Of a stretch of 64,000 nucleotides of DNA, positions 1 to 9,322 are shown piece by piece (positions within the stretch are counted from its first letter, which is position 1; each line of letters opens with the position of its first letter). The position numbers and the translations under genes were made by a program. This stretch comes from Desulfosporosinus sp. Sb-LF (GTDB lineage Bacteria > Bacillota > Desulfitobacteriia > Desulfitobacteriales > Desulfitobacteriaceae), in assembly GCF_004766055.1 (NCBI RefSeq), contig NZ_SPQR01000010.1:45319-109318 (forward strand). The letters run 5' to 3'. Below the pieces are notes generated by a model. It saw nothing but the letters and a program-made list of their open reading frames with translations, was not told the DNA's origin and made no database searches.

Positions 1-2
1 CT

Positions 3-581
3 ATGCAGGTTGTCGTACCTGTCAATCAAGTCGATATCGGTAAAATCAGCGCAGGACTGTCTGCGGACATAACGCTCGATGCTTTTTCGAATAAGAAATT
101 TCAGGGAACTGTTGTCCAAGTTAGTCCGACCGGTACAACCCAAAGCGGTGTGACAACGTTTAATGTTACGGTCAATGTGACTAATACCGATAATGCCATG
201 AAATCTGGAATGAGTGCAAATGTGTCAATTATTATTGCCCAAAAGAAAAACGTCGTAACCGTACCAAGTATTGCTGTTCATAGTAAAGGATCTACCCAAA
301 CGGTTTCTTTGGCGCCTGTTGGCCAAGCTACCCCGGTCGTTCGCACGGTTCAGATCGGGCTTGACGATGGAAAAAATGCAGAAGTCATCCAAGGACTACA
401 AGAGGGTGACAAAGTCGTTATAGGTACTAAAACTCCACAAGCCAAAACTACGACAACCAATAATTCCTTGAATTCTGCCTTGAGTGGAGGAAACATGGGA
501 GGCTTCGGTGGCGGTAACGGCGGTGGCAGAGGGAACTATTCGGGTGCAGCTGGCGGTTCCAGTGGTCGAACCCAAAATTAG
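3..581 (+). CDS. HlyD/MacA-family efflux adaptor, C-terminal part (cut by window edge)
   Basis: This is the C-terminal 190 or so residues of a membrane-fusion/adaptor protein of the kind that links an ABC efflux pump to the cell exterior. The visible part has the beta-barrel and membrane-proximal segments typical of HlyD_D23-type adaptors, such as the VVQVSPTG and VTVPSIAVH stretches, and ends in a glycine/asparagine-rich tail (GGFGGGNGGG). The gene starts left of the window, so the N-terminal signal/anchor and coiled coil are not seen, and the first ATG is probably internal. It stops 15 bp before a MacB-like ATPase, which supports a role as the adaptor of a three-gene MacAB-like tripartite-style exporter. 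The substrate cannot be told. Confidence 0.85.
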   Translation: MQVVVPVNQVDIGKISAGLSADITLDAFSNKKFQGTVVQVSPTGTTQSGVTTFNVTVNVTNTDNAMKSGMSANVSIIIAQKKNVVTVPSIAVHSKGSTQTVSLAPVGQATPVVRTVQIGLDDGKNAEVIQGLQEGDKVVIGTKTPQAKTTTTNNSLNSALSGGNMGGFGGGNGGGRGNYSGAAGGSSGRTQN

Positions 582-596
582 GAAGCAGGTGAGTTG

Positions 597-1340
597 ATGA
601 TTACTCTTAAAGATATCGTCAAAGTCTATAAAACGGGTGATCTCGAGTTAAAAGCGTTAGCTGGTGTCAATTTGACGGTAGAAGCAGGAGAATTTGTGGC
701 CATCATGGGCCCTTCCGGCTCAGGAAAGTCGACTATGATGAATATTCTTGGCTGTTTGGATACGGCTTCCTCCGGGGATTTCTTTTTAGATGACTTGAAT
801 ATAAACGTAGCAAGTGAGGACGAATTAGCGGAAATACGCAATCGCAAAATAGGGTTCGTCTTCCAAAGCTTCAATCTTTTATCTCGCACAACAGCTTTAG
901 AAAATGTAGAATTACCCATGCTTTATAACGGTGTGAACGCGCGGGAAAGACGGTCCAAAGCGTTGAATGCTTTGGGAATTGTGGGTTTATCTAAACGTAT
1001 CCACCATAAGCCGAATGAACTATCAGGGGGGCAGCAGCAAAGAGTTGCTATTGCCCGCTCCCTGGTCAACAATCCTGTGATCATCATGGCCGACGAGCCA
1101 ACTGGGAATCTCGACAGTAAGTCTAGTATCGAAATCATGAGTATATTTCAGCAGCTTAACGCTATGGGAATAACGATTATCTTAGTGACGCACGAGCCGG
1201 ATATTGCTCAGTACAGCAAGCGTATTATCCATTTTAAAGATGGGCTGATCGATCGTGATGAGCTTGTCCAGAATAGAAGTATGGCCGAAGGTGAACAACT
1301 CAACCTAGATTTCAATAGGAGAGCGGAGGTGGCCAGCTAA
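597..1340 (+). CDS. MacB/LolD-type ABC transporter ATP-binding protein
   Basis: This ATPase powers an efflux or lipoprotein-type ABC system. It has Walker A GPSGSGKST near residue 40, the signature LSGGQQQR near 142 and Walker B IIMADEPTGNLD near 160, then the H-loop VTHEP. This is the classical MJ0796/MacB layout, at the usual length of about 245 residues. I prefer the ATG at 597 over the TTG one codon earlier because an AGGTGAG ribosome site sits just upstream. The stop codon overlaps the start of the permease gene (TAATG), showing translational coupling. With its neighbours it forms a MacAB-like operon that was cut at the left by the window. Confidence 0.93.
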   Translation: MITLKDIVKVYKTGDLELKALAGVNLTVEAGEFVAIMGPSGSGKSTMMNILGCLDTASSGDFFLDDLNINVASEDELAEIRNRKIGFVFQSFNLLSRTTALENVELPMLYNGVNARERRSKALNALGIVGLSKRIHHKPNELSGGQQQRVAIARSLVNNPVIIMADEPTGNLDSKSSIEIMSIFQQLNAMGITIILVTHEPDIAQYSKRIIHFKDGLIDRDELVQNRSMAEGEQLNLDFNRRAEVAS

Positions 1341-2560
1341 TGAATTTTATTGAAAATATTAGAATTGCCATGCGTGGCCTGAAATCGAATAAGCTCCGCT
1401 CAGTTCTCACGATGTTGGGAATCATTATCGGTGTGGGCGCGGTCATTATCATGGTTGCCATCGGACAGGGGGCGAAGGCCTCGGTCGCTGGTCAGATCCA
1501 AGGGTTGGGTTCCAACTTACTCATTGTGTCCCCTGGTCAGTCCAACACGGGCGGAGTTAAAGGGGGAATCGGTAGTTTAACCAATATGACGATGGATGAC
1601 GTTAATGCGATTAAAAGCGGAGCGGACGCAGTGGCCAACGTTGCCCCTTCGACCAGTAAGCAAGTACAAGTTGTTTTCGGAAGCCAAAATACCAGTACGC
1701 AGGTCATTGGTACAACGCCTTCCTATGCGGATGCACGTAATCAACAAGCAAGCATTGGGCGATTTTTAACAGATCAGGATGTTTCGGACAATGCTCAGGT
1801 TGCCGTAGTGGGTACTTCTGTTGTCCAAAACTTACTGGGGAATGCTAATGCAAACATTGTTGGACAAACCATTAACATTAATCAGGTTCCGTTCCAAGTC
1901 ATTGGAGTTTTACAAAGTAAGGGATCGAGCGGGACAAGTAATAACGATGACCAAATTTTGGTGCCGATCTCCTCTGCTCAGACGCGACTCATTGGTTCCA
2001 AAAGCATCCGAACTATCTATGTTGAAGCTAAAAGCTCCGATTTGATGGGAACGGCTAGTACAGAAATTAGCCAAATTCTAAGACAGCAGCATGCCCTTAG
2101 TTTCAGTGTAGCCAATGACTTTACTGTGACCAGTCAATCCGATATTCTGTCAACCGCCGAGGGTGTTTCTCAATCATTGACTCTCTTACTCAGTGGAGTG
2201 GCGGCGATATCCCTCTTAGTTGGGGGAATCGGCATTATGAACATCATGTTGGTTTCCGTAACGGAGCGAACCAGAGAAATCGGGATTCGCAAAGCGATTG
2301 GGGCGAAACGAAAAGCCATTATGCTTCAGTTCTTAATTGAAGCAGTTATCTTAAGTATGTTGGGCGGCGTCATGGGCATTTTATTCGGGGCAGGTGGTTC
2401 TTCCTTATTGAATAAATTTGCTGGCATGTCGACCCAAATCACAACGTCTCCCGTGATTATGGCGTTTGCCTTTTCAGTAGTCATCGGGATCATTTTCGGA
2501 GTGTTTCCAGCCCAAAAAGCAGCGAAACTAAACCCTATTGATGCTCTGCGATTTGAATAG
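1340..2560 (+). CDS. MacB-type ABC transporter permease (FtsX family)
   Basis: This is a four-helix FtsX-type permease of 406 residues. An N-terminal amphipathic/TM segment (LRSVLTMLGIIIGVGAVIIM) is followed by a large extracytoplasmic MacB periplasmic core domain (roughly residues 45-270). Three TM helices then make up the C-terminal FtsX domain, with the conserved VTERTREIGIRKAIGA motif. It works with the ATPase encoded immediately upstream, with which it overlaps by one base, and with the adaptor gene before that. Such systems export peptides, antibiotics or lipids in mechanotransmission fashion; the exact cargo is unknown. An intrinsic terminator lies about 200 bp downstream, after a stretch of non-coding or decayed sequence. 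Confidence 0.93.
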   Translation: MNFIENIRIAMRGLKSNKLRSVLTMLGIIIGVGAVIIMVAIGQGAKASVAGQIQGLGSNLLIVSPGQSNTGGVKGGIGSLTNMTMDDVNAIKSGADAVANVAPSTSKQVQVVFGSQNTSTQVIGTTPSYADARNQQASIGRFLTDQDVSDNAQVAVVGTSVVQNLLGNANANIVGQTININQVPFQVIGVLQSKGSSGTSNNDDQILVPISSAQTRLIGSKSIRTIYVEAKSSDLMGTASTEISQILRQQHALSFSVANDFTVTSQSDILSTAEGVSQSLTLLLSGVAAISLLVGGIGIMNIMLVSVTERTREIGIRKAIGAKRKAIMLQFLIEAVILSMLGGVMGILFGAGGSSLLNKFAGMSTQITTSPVIMAFAFSVVIGIIFGVFPAQKAAKLNPIDALRFE

Positions 2561-2766
2561 TGAATGGATTCATAGCAAACCAAGCAAAGCAGGAGCAGTT
2601 TTACAATTCCTAGGTCAATGTTGGGTACGGGTTACACTTACGGGTTTGGACCTGAAGCATCGATCGGAGGATATAACTTTATTCCGGATGATCGCCAAAT
2701 TTCTGAGATGACGTTTACAGTACGTTAACCTTTGTGAACTCTAGACCCTTTTAAACGATATGAGAA

Positions 2767-2800
2767 AGGCTCGGCATAATTCTGCTGAGCCTGATTTTTT
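2767..2800 (+). terminator. Intrinsic terminator
   Basis: A hairpin with arms around AGGCTC..GCA and TGC.GAGCCT is followed by a run of seven T residues. It sits in front of the MFS gene and probably ends the MacAB-like operon. The 200 bp between the permease stop and this hairpin hold only a short open stretch (about 2610-2727) that I could not assign. Confidence 0.7.
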
Positions 2801-2936
2801 TATACCTGAAGATGGGCAAGTGAATTATTATCAAACCTTCGCTTCTGGAATAGTCTGACGTTTGATATAATACTACGATAGAGTAAGAGAGGAAATGGGG
2901 GACAGATATAGTTGTCTCCAGCTTGTGGATGAGAAT

Positions 2937-4070
2937 ATGCGTGCAACCACTCGAATGATTGGACATTACCTATTTATATATGGGGCGATTGGTATTTATC
3001 TGCCATTTTTGCCGCTGTTCTTGGCCGCTAATGGTTTGGACAGCTTGCAAATCGGGTTCCTTATGGCGATTGGACCAAGTACAAGTATTTTTACTCAAAT
3101 TGCCTGGGGCAATTTTGCTGATAAACATAATCGGCGTAAAGAGTATTTAGTAATAGCGGTAACGGGTACGGCGTTAGTTTGTATAACTCTTACTTTTTTT
3201 AAGAGTTTATCATGGCTTGCTTTACTTCTGTTCTTCTACGCCTTGTTTAATTCAGCAACCTCTCCGTTGACGGATAGCTTGGCACTTGATACCGTTGCAG
3301 ATACACGTCATTTTGGGTTGTTTCGCCGATGGGGATCGTTGGGTTTTGCAGTTACGGCAGTGACTGGAGGTTTGCTTTTTTCTTATCTACCAGTTAGTTT
3401 ATTCGGAGCAGTAGCCGGAAGCTTATATGCTATGACGTTGCTCTGGACTGTGAGTTTACCTAATCCACGTAAGTGGAACCGCCCAGCAAGGGCGGCTTTT
3501 CCCCTTATCGAAGTTTTGAAGGTGCCAGGAGTTAAGCAATTGTTATTCGTTTTGTTACTGGTAATGGTCCCATATGCTGCCTATAGTTCTTTTCTGGGTT
3601 GGCATTTACAGTCCTTGGGGGCATCGCGCCTATGGGTGGGTATCGCCTGGACGGTTGCGGCGATCAGTGAAGTGCCGATATTTGGAATGGGTAGCCGGTG
3701 GTTAATACGGACCCCTGCTAGGAGCCTAATGGCTGGCGCAGCATTGATATTTTCCGTTCGCTGGTTGGCTTATGCTTATATCCAGAGCTATCCAATCATT
3801 GTCTTTTTGCAGTTGGCCCAAAGCTTAAGTTTTGCGTTGTTCTATCTGGCGGCAGTCGAGTACCTGACAAAGCTTGTTTCTGACGAGTTGCGCAGTAGTG
3901 CCCAAAGTTTGATGCAGTGTATCGGATTTGGTGTGAGTGCAATTGTGGGATCAACCATTGGAGGTTGGTTAGTTAAGACTGGCGGAATCTTTAATCTTTA
4001 TATAGTGATGGCAGTATTGTCAGGGCTCGGGGCCTTAGGCAGTTTTACATGGCTACGTTATAAATCTTAG
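2937..4070 (+). CDS. MFS transporter (MFS_1-like / nucleoside-proton-symporter-like)
   Basis: This major facilitator protein of about 377 residues has twelve predicted helices. The N-terminus, with its GAIGIYLPFLPLFL segment, and the loop motif ADKHNRRK after helix 2 are those of the MFS_1-like branch (PF12832) that includes phenyl-propionate permease-like and nucleoside-symporter-like proteins. Alternative start codons exist: an ATG at 2895 lies directly against a GAGAGGAA sequence, too close for a normal ribosome site, while the ATG at 2937 gives the N-terminus usual for the family. The gene stands alone between a terminator and a long hairpin. The substrate is not predictable from context. 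Confidence 0.85.
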   Translation: MRATTRMIGHYLFIYGAIGIYLPFLPLFLAANGLDSLQIGFLMAIGPSTSIFTQIAWGNFADKHNRRKEYLVIAVTGTALVCITLTFFKSLSWLALLLFFYALFNSATSPLTDSLALDTVADTRHFGLFRRWGSLGFAVTAVTGGLLFSYLPVSLFGAVAGSLYAMTLLWTVSLPNPRKWNRPARAAFPLIEVLKVPGVKQLLFVLLLVMVPYAAYSSFLGWHLQSLGASRLWVGIAWTVAAISEVPIFGMGSRWLIRTPARSLMAGAALIFSVRWLAYAYIQSYPIIVFLQLAQSLSFALFYLAAVEYLTKLVSDELRSSAQSLMQCIGFGVSAIVGSTIGGWLVKTGGIFNLYIVMAVLSGLGALGSFTWLRYKS

Positions 4071-4188
4071 GACTAGCAGTATCACTGCTAATAACATAAT
4101 TTATAATTGTTAATGGTTTCTCAATTGACTGTAAATATACGAGGGGATGGTTCATTAGGCTCTGCCAGGTATCAAGCTGATATTGCAT

Positions 4189-4243
4189 AACCTAATAATG
4201 GAGAACTGGCTCACTGCCTGGGCCAGTTCTCCATTATTAGGTT
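4189..4243. repeat. Long perfect inverted repeat (22-bp arms) downstream of the MFS gene
   Basis: Arms at 4189-4210 and 4222-4243 are perfect reverse complements around an 11-nt loop. No clear T-run follows on either side, so it may be a factor-assisted terminator, an mRNA-stabilising stem or a protein site. The rest of the 381-bp gap (4071-4451) shows no gene that I can support, only the ribosome site of the next gene at 4437-4444. Confidence 0.6.
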
Positions 4244-4451
4244 TAACCTATTCTTAAAACAAAGGTCATGGAACGGTAGCAAATTTGTAAAAGCAGCCCT
4301 TATCTCAAAGGATAACAAAATTCCTAATTGCCCAACGGGCGCCAAGTAAGGAGTGAAAGAAGCCTTGATTGTCGGGTATAATGCAGAAAATTAGGCAGGA
4401 ATTCGCGAATAGAAGGAGAATAGTTCCGAATGAGATAAGGAGGGACGTTCA

Positions 4452-5450
4452 ATGGCTATAGTTATTGTGGATGATACGATTTTTAGTTTAAAAGTAATTG
4501 AAGCCTTTCTTATGTCTGCGGGTTATTTAGACGTTATCACCCTTAAATCGGCTAGAGAACTTTATCAGTTAGTAGACGGTTATTCAGAACGAGGGATAGT
4601 CAAAATTGATTTAATTCTGATGGATATAGTAATGCCAGAGGTTGATGGAATCGAGGCATGCCGAAATGTTAAGAAGAGAGAATGGCTGGTAGATGTACCA
4701 GTAATAATGGTGACCGCTACAACGGAAAAAGATGATCTGCAGATGGCTTTTGCCGCGGGTGCTATGGACTTCATTAAGAAACCTCTCGATAAGATGGAGT
4801 TATTAGCACGGGTGCGTTCGGCATTGAGATTGAAACATGAAACGTATCGACGAAAAGCCCGAGAGACGGAACTGCTTGAGGTCACGCACCAATTGCAAGC
4901 GGCGAATGAGATGTTACAAAATCTTTCTTACTTAGACGGACTGACAGGAATAGCTAACCGCCGGCATTTTGACCAGGGATTGCTTCAAGAGAGTAGGCGT
5001 GCCAAGCGGGAAGGTAGTCCTCTTTCTTTGATAATGCTAGATATTGACTATTTTAAAGCTTTTAATGATACATACGGTCACCTTCAAGGCGATGACTGTC
5101 TAAAAACAGTAGCATCTACTCTTAAACAAACTTTGAAACGTCCCGGAGATTTTCCCGCACGTTATGGAGGGGAAGAGTTTGCCGTTGTTTTGCCAAACAC
5201 AAACGACGTAGGGGCTGCCATTATAGCCGAGGAGTTACGGGCTAGTATCGAGAGGGCGGGCATTCCGCATATCAATTCTCCCAGCGAGGATCATGTTACA
5301 GTGAGTCTTGGAGTCGTAACCAGATTTCCGGGACAAGCTGACACACCGGATGATTTGATTTTAGCTGCTGATCGTGCTCTTTACAGTTCAAAACATGAAG
5401 GCCGCAATCGGGTTAGTGTGGAACGGCTGCCGAAGATCGATGAAACATAA
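4452..5450 (+). CDS. Response regulator with GGDEF output (diguanylate cyclase)
   Basis: This 332-residue cytosolic protein should make cyclic di-GMP from two GTP when its receiver domain is phosphorylated. The receiver spans residues 1-125, with acidic DD at 7-8, phospho-acceptor D58 (LILMD) and the lysine in FIKKP. A short coiled linker leads to a GGDEF domain (about 160-325) with the active-site loop GGEEF at 239-243. An RxxD inhibitory site (RPGD, 230-233) stands five residues before it, so product feedback is likely. The start is fixed by AAGGAGGG seven bases upstream. No histidine kinase is adjacent; the chemosensory-like locus immediately downstream is a possible but unproven phosphate source. 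Confidence 0.93.
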   Translation: MAIVIVDDTIFSLKVIEAFLMSAGYLDVITLKSARELYQLVDGYSERGIVKIDLILMDIVMPEVDGIEACRNVKKREWLVDVPVIMVTATTEKDDLQMAFAAGAMDFIKKPLDKMELLARVRSALRLKHETYRRKARETELLEVTHQLQAANEMLQNLSYLDGLTGIANRRHFDQGLLQESRRAKREGSPLSLIMLDIDYFKAFNDTYGHLQGDDCLKTVASTLKQTLKRPGDFPARYGGEEFAVVLPNTNDVGAAIIAEELRASIERAGIPHINSPSEDHVTVSLGVVTRFPGQADTPDDLILAADRALYSSKHEGRNRVSVERLPKIDET

Positions 5451-5606
5451 CAGCGAGACGGATTTATTGTGGTTGGAGGAAATAAGATTTCCAACTTAAA
5501 CAAAAATCGCGAGAAATCCTAGTATTACTTCGGCTTGGTGGACGTTCAAAGCCACTATGGAAGAAGCCGGGGCGCTTTGATACATTTAGAATAAGTAGCG
5601 CAATCG

Positions 5607-5645
5607 GCCTGGTATATAAATTTTTTATGAACCAGGCTCTTTTTT
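5607..5645 (+). terminator. Intrinsic terminator after the GGDEF gene
   Basis: The stem GCCTGGT/ACCAGGC spans a 17-nt loop and is followed by a T-rich tract. The rest of the gap (5451-5760) contains no supported gene. A short open stretch around 5510-5580 encodes nothing recognisable, and GGAGGTGG at about 5745 is the ribosome site of the next gene. Confidence 0.75.
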
Positions 5646-5760
5646 AAGAGTAGGATGCTTTTTTCGTTAGTATGAAGGAAGGAGATGTAAATGGATTGAT
5701 GCTAATAAATTAAGAATTGTATAGTGTAATATGATTAATCATTTTGGAGGTGGCAGTTAA

Positions 5761-7668
5761 TTGTCTATATTTCAATCACACATTTTGACGGATTATAACA
5801 AGTGCCAGGGGTGCAATAAATGCATAAGGGTTTGCCCGGTCGGGGCTAATTCTGCCTACCTTCTCGACGGTGAAGTTAAAGTAGAAATCAATACCGGAAA
5901 ATGTATCGAATGTGGACGATGTATTACTGTCTGTGACCACGAGGCTCGATCATATATTGATGATACGGAAGTTTTTTTTCGCGATCTTAAGAAAGGCCGG
6001 AAAATTACAGTACTGGCGGCACCGTCTGTGCGGGTTAATTTTAACAATTACAACAAACTTTTCGGTTTCCTCCAATCGTTAGGTGTCCAATTCATTTATG
6101 ATGTTTCGTTTGGCGCGGATATTACGACTTGGGCATATTTGAAAGTAATTAATGAGAAAAAGCTCTCAACGGTCATCGCCCAACCCTGTCCAGCAATCGT
6201 CAACTATATCGAAAGATTTAAGCCGAATCTATTGGACCAGTTATCCCCTATTCACAGTCCAATGATGTGTACCGCAGTTTATGTGAAGAAATATCTTAAA
6301 GACAGTTCGGATTTAGCCATGCTCTCACCCTGTATAGCCAAAAAGGGGGAATTCGAAAGTACCGACAATCTAATTAACTATAATGTTACCTTCAAAAAAC
6401 TTGCCCAATATTTGCATGAAAATCATATTTCATTGGATGCCCACAAGGAGAAAGAGTTTGACGATATTACCTGTTCATTGGGGTTTCTATTCAGTCGTCC
6501 AGGGGGATTGAAAGAAAATGTGGAGGCCTATGTTCCGGGGGCATGGGTGAGGCAGGTGGAAGGACAAGAAGCCGCTTATGACTATTTAGAAGTTTATAGT
6601 GAACGGATTCATAAACAGAAACCAGTTCCTTTATTGGTCGATATCCTTAATTGCCCTCATGGTTGTAATATTGGTACAGGTGCATGCCTAACTGAAGATG
6701 TAATGGATGATATTGATCACGAGTTTAATTTGCTTAAACAGGGTAAATTAAGTGAAAAAGAGGGTAAAGGGTTTTCTAAAAAGTCTAGAAAGACGTGGAT
6801 GGTAGATTACTTTGACAAGAATCTTAACATAAGGGATTTTTATAGAAATTACCATACGGATCGTAAAGTTGCAGATCTTAAAATTCCTACGACTAAAGAA
6901 CTCGACGAGATTTTTAAGTCCATGTACAAGTTCGACGATAAGGCATGTAATATTAACTGCACGGCATGTGGTAATAATACCTGTCGAGAAATGGCCATAG
7001 CTATTTATAATGGGGAAAATATACCGTTTAACTGCTTAGATTATACGAGAGGAGCGGTTTTGGCTCAGAACGCGAAAAATACAGAGATCAATGAGATGAT
7101 GAAGGAAATCGAGTTGCTCAGTGATCAACGCTTAAAGGATGCTAAGAATATCCAGAATCATTTTAGTTCCCTCAGGCTTTCCGTTAATGAAATTGCTAAA
7201 GCAAACGAGGAAAGTGCAACAAGCCTTAATAAGATGTCTGACCAAGTTCATAGAACGTTAGTCACCGCAACAATGTTAAGAGATAGTGTTACTCAAATGA
7301 AATTAAAACTGGATGATTTCAGTAAGGCGTCCAGTAAAATCGTTGATATTGCAAGTCAGACAAATTTACTTTCGCTCAATGCGGCAATTGAGGCTGCGCG
7401 GGCAGGAGAAAATGGTCGCACTTTCTCAGTTGTGGCCCAAGAAGTTAAAAAGCTTGCTGAACAATCTGGTAATGTTGTGCGTTCGACTGTCGATGATGAA
7501 CAGTCGATGTTAGCGCTGATTTCTGGGATTTCAGAAGTGTCGGTGCAATTAGAAAAAGAAATGAATAATATGACGGATGAAGTTTCTCGGATTTTGTCTT
7601 CCGTTGAGGAACTCACAGCAAAAGGCCAAGAAATTCTTGCCTCAGTTGAAGAATTTGGAGCAGAATAA
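5761..7668 (+). CDS. Soluble ferredoxin / [FeFe]-hydrogenase-like / MCP signalling fusion protein
   Basis: This 635-residue protein is probably a redox or H2 sensor feeding a chemotaxis-type kinase. Residues 15-58 carry two 4Fe-4S motifs (CxxCxxCxxxCP and CxxCxxCxxxC). Residues of about 80-310 are an [FeFe]-hydrogenase large-subunit C domain with AQPCP (C143), SPCIAK (C191) and NCPHGC (C298, C302). The four H-cluster ligands are kept, but the proton-relay Cys of the usual TSCCP motif is Pro. An FeS domain (CxxxCxxCG, from C396) follows, and then an MCP signalling hairpin (residues of about 440-635) with [19 protein letters not shown]. There are no TM segments, so it is cytosolic. The start is TTG behind GGAGGTGG. 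It converges on a kinase gene with the same front half. Hydrogen sensing is inference. Confidence 0.9.
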   Translation: MSIFQSHILTDYNKCQGCNKCIRVCPVGANSAYLLDGEVKVEINTGKCIECGRCITVCDHEARSYIDDTEVFFRDLKKGRKITVLAAPSVRVNFNNYNKLFGFLQSLGVQFIYDVSFGADITTWAYLKVINEKKLSTVIAQPCPAIVNYIERFKPNLLDQLSPIHSPMMCTAVYVKKYLKDSSDLAMLSPCIAKKGEFESTDNLINYNVTFKKLAQYLHENHISLDAHKEKEFDDITCSLGFLFSRPGGLKENVEAYVPGAWVRQVEGQEAAYDYLEVYSERIHKQKPVPLLVDILNCPHGCNIGTGACLTEDVMDDIDHEFNLLKQGKLSEKEGKGFSKKSRKTWMVDYFDKNLNIRDFYRNYHTDRKVADLKIPTTKELDEIFKSMYKFDDKACNINCTACGNNTCREMAIAIYNGENIPFNCLDYTRGAVLAQNAKNTEINEMMKEIELLSDQRLKDAKNIQNHFSSLRLSVNEIAKANEESATSLNKMSDQVHRTLVTATMLRDSVTQMKLKLDDFSKASSKIVDIASQTNLLSLNAAIEAARAGENGRTFSVVAQEVKKLAEQSGNVVRSTVDDEQSMLALISGISEVSVQLEKEMNNMTDEVSRILSSVEELTAKGQEILASVEEFGAE

Positions 7669-7770
7669 TTACGCTTATATTTTTGGCCGCGATCGAGCAT
7701 AGGTCGTGTGGAGTGCTATACGGAAGGATTCGAGGTAGGGGAAAAGCAAGTAGTTTACGATTGAGGTTGA

Positions 7771-7799
7771 AAGGGAGTTCAAATAATAGTATCTCCCTT
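7771..7799. terminator. Short hairpin between convergent genes
   Basis: AAGGGAG and CTCCCTT form a 7-bp stem around a 15-nt loop in the gap where the two units of the hydrogenase-like sensor locus converge. It is a weak candidate for a bidirectional terminator. Confidence 0.35.
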
Positions 7800-7804
7800 C
7801 ATAA

Positions 7805-9310
7805 TTATGCACGAATATCATGCATCCGGTCTCTAGCCGTTTCATTCATCACTTTGTTTCCACCTTTATGGACAATGGTATCGCGAAAATATTGCTGAGC
7901 TTCAGTCATTAAACCATTACGCACACAAAGTTCAGCCAGTAGCATAGTCATCCGCTGGTCCTGTTCAACTGTAGTTTGACTTCTACTGTTATGGAATAAA
8001 TCTTTGTATAGAATTAAAGCCTTTTCTGAAGCCATTTTAGATAATTCCAACTCAGCTACATCATCGTAAAGCCAAGCTAATCGTAACCATAACTTACTTT
8101 CTTGGGACTTATTATTTAATCCCTCTATACAATGTAACGCTAAATAATATAGTGTAAATACTTGATCTATAGTACGTTTAGTGGTGAAGTCGCCATCTAT
8201 CCCAGACTTTAGTTCAGAAAGTTTTTGTGGAATTGAGCTTTTTGCTTTTTCAGTAATTTTATCAAAATCCTCAACCAGACTGGCATACTTACAGTGCGAA
8301 CAAATTTGGATACTGTACCAAAGTGGCTCAAAGCCAACAAAATGCCTTCGAAAGTCAAGGTCAACTTTATCTATAGCTAATTTAGTAAATCGTACAACTT
8401 GTATCTCAATAGAACTTTCACATACAGGACAAGTAGTTTTTTTCATAAAGATAAAGTTATCTATTGGTCCAGTTGAATCTAGAGAATACTGCTTATGCTC
8501 TGGAGGAAATAACTTGGTTGAAACAAAATTAGACTCAGCAATGGGAGCACAACTATTCTTAGCAATATCTACCACTGCAGAGCTAGTGCTTAATTCAGTG
8601 GTAAGTTGATCTAAAAGCCCATCAATTTTTTTATCCCTCAATAATTGTATAAAGTTAGCGTTTTTAGCAACTACCTTAGTAACTCCGTTCACTGCTTTCA
8701 TTGCTTTTACTATACCGCTAATTTTTTCTAGTAAGGACTGTGGAAGGAACTCAATATTACCAAAATCAATAGCGACATTAAGCGGTTTTACATATAAAAG
8801 CCCTTGCACAGCTTGGTATAATAATTTGAAATTTTCTTCAGTTAGAAATTTCGTTATTTTGATCTGGAATGTATTATTAATAGACTCAATTGCAAAGGGT
8901 TGTTGAGTTGTTGATCCTGAGTTTTCATTTTGTGCTTTTCTACCTGTTTCAACACCTAAAACCTTTTGAACAACAGTTACTACAGAATCATATGTGACAG
9001 GTTTAATTAAGTAATGCTTAGCACCCAGTTCTAAAGCATCAAAAACCATGTTTCTTTGAGACAGAGCACTCACCATAATTATCTTAGCTTTTGGGTACTC
9101 CTGCATTATAAGTCTAACAGCGTCAATTCCATTAATACCAGGCATAGTAATGTCCATAGTTACTAAATCTGGCAAATGAGTTCTGTACATAAGATGTGCA
9201 TCTCCACCATTCGCTGCTTCGCCTACAACTGTATGCCCTGCTTTAATTAAAATGCTAGCTATGTTTTTACGCATTATATTAGAATCGTCTACCACTAAAA
9301 TACGAGCCAT
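7805..9310 (-). CDS. Response regulator: CheY-like receiver, STAS-like region, DUF2225 zinc domain, TPR-like tail
   Basis: This 501-residue protein is probably the output of the adjacent CheA-like kinase. Residues 1-120 are a CheY receiver with DD at 8-9, phospho-acceptor D53 (VTMD) and the KPVTYD lysine. Residues of about 145-245 resemble a STAS/anti-sigma-antagonist fold (NVAIDFGNIEFLPQSLLEKI). A DUF2225-type region follows (about 290-385), with CPVC and CSHCKY cysteine pairs that should bind zinc, and the C-terminus (about 390-500) is helical and TPR-like. It starts 12 bp after the kinase gene on the same strand, so the two are co-transcribed. There is no DNA-binding domain, so output through protein partners is more likely. 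DUF2225 function is unknown. Confidence 0.85.
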   Translation of the reverse strand: MARILVVDDSNIMRKNIASILIKAGHTVVGEAANGGDAHLMYRTHLPDLVTMDITMPGINGIDAVRLIMQEYPKAKIIMVSALSQRNMVFDALELGAKHYLIKPVTYDSVVTVVQKVLGVETGRKAQNENSGSTTQQPFAIESINNTFQIKITKFLTEENFKLLYQAVQGLLYVKPLNVAIDFGNIEFLPQSLLEKISGIVKAMKAVNGVTKVVAKNANFIQLLRDKKIDGLLDQLTTELSTSSAVVDIAKNSCAPIAESNFVSTKLFPPEHKQYSLDSTGPIDNFIFMKKTTCPVCESSIEIQVVRFTKLAIDKVDLDFRRHFVGFEPLWYSIQICSHCKYASLVEDFDKITEKAKSSIPQKLSELKSGIDGDFTTKRTIDQVFTLYYLALHCIEGLNNKSQESKLWLRLAWLYDDVAELELSKMASEKALILYKDLFHNSRSQTTVEQDQRMTMLLAELCVRNGLMTEAQQYFRDTIVHKGGNKVMNETARDRMHDIRA

Positions 9311-9322
9311 TTCAACTGCCCC

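Noticed and set aside
2610..2727. Short frame reading GTGYTYGFGPEASIGGYNF as a gene end
   Set aside because: No start, no ribosome site, no family recognised; too short to support.
4189..4243. Inverted repeat as a CRISPR-like or transposon end
   Set aside because: It occurs once, with no direct repeats, spacers, target duplication or transposase nearby.
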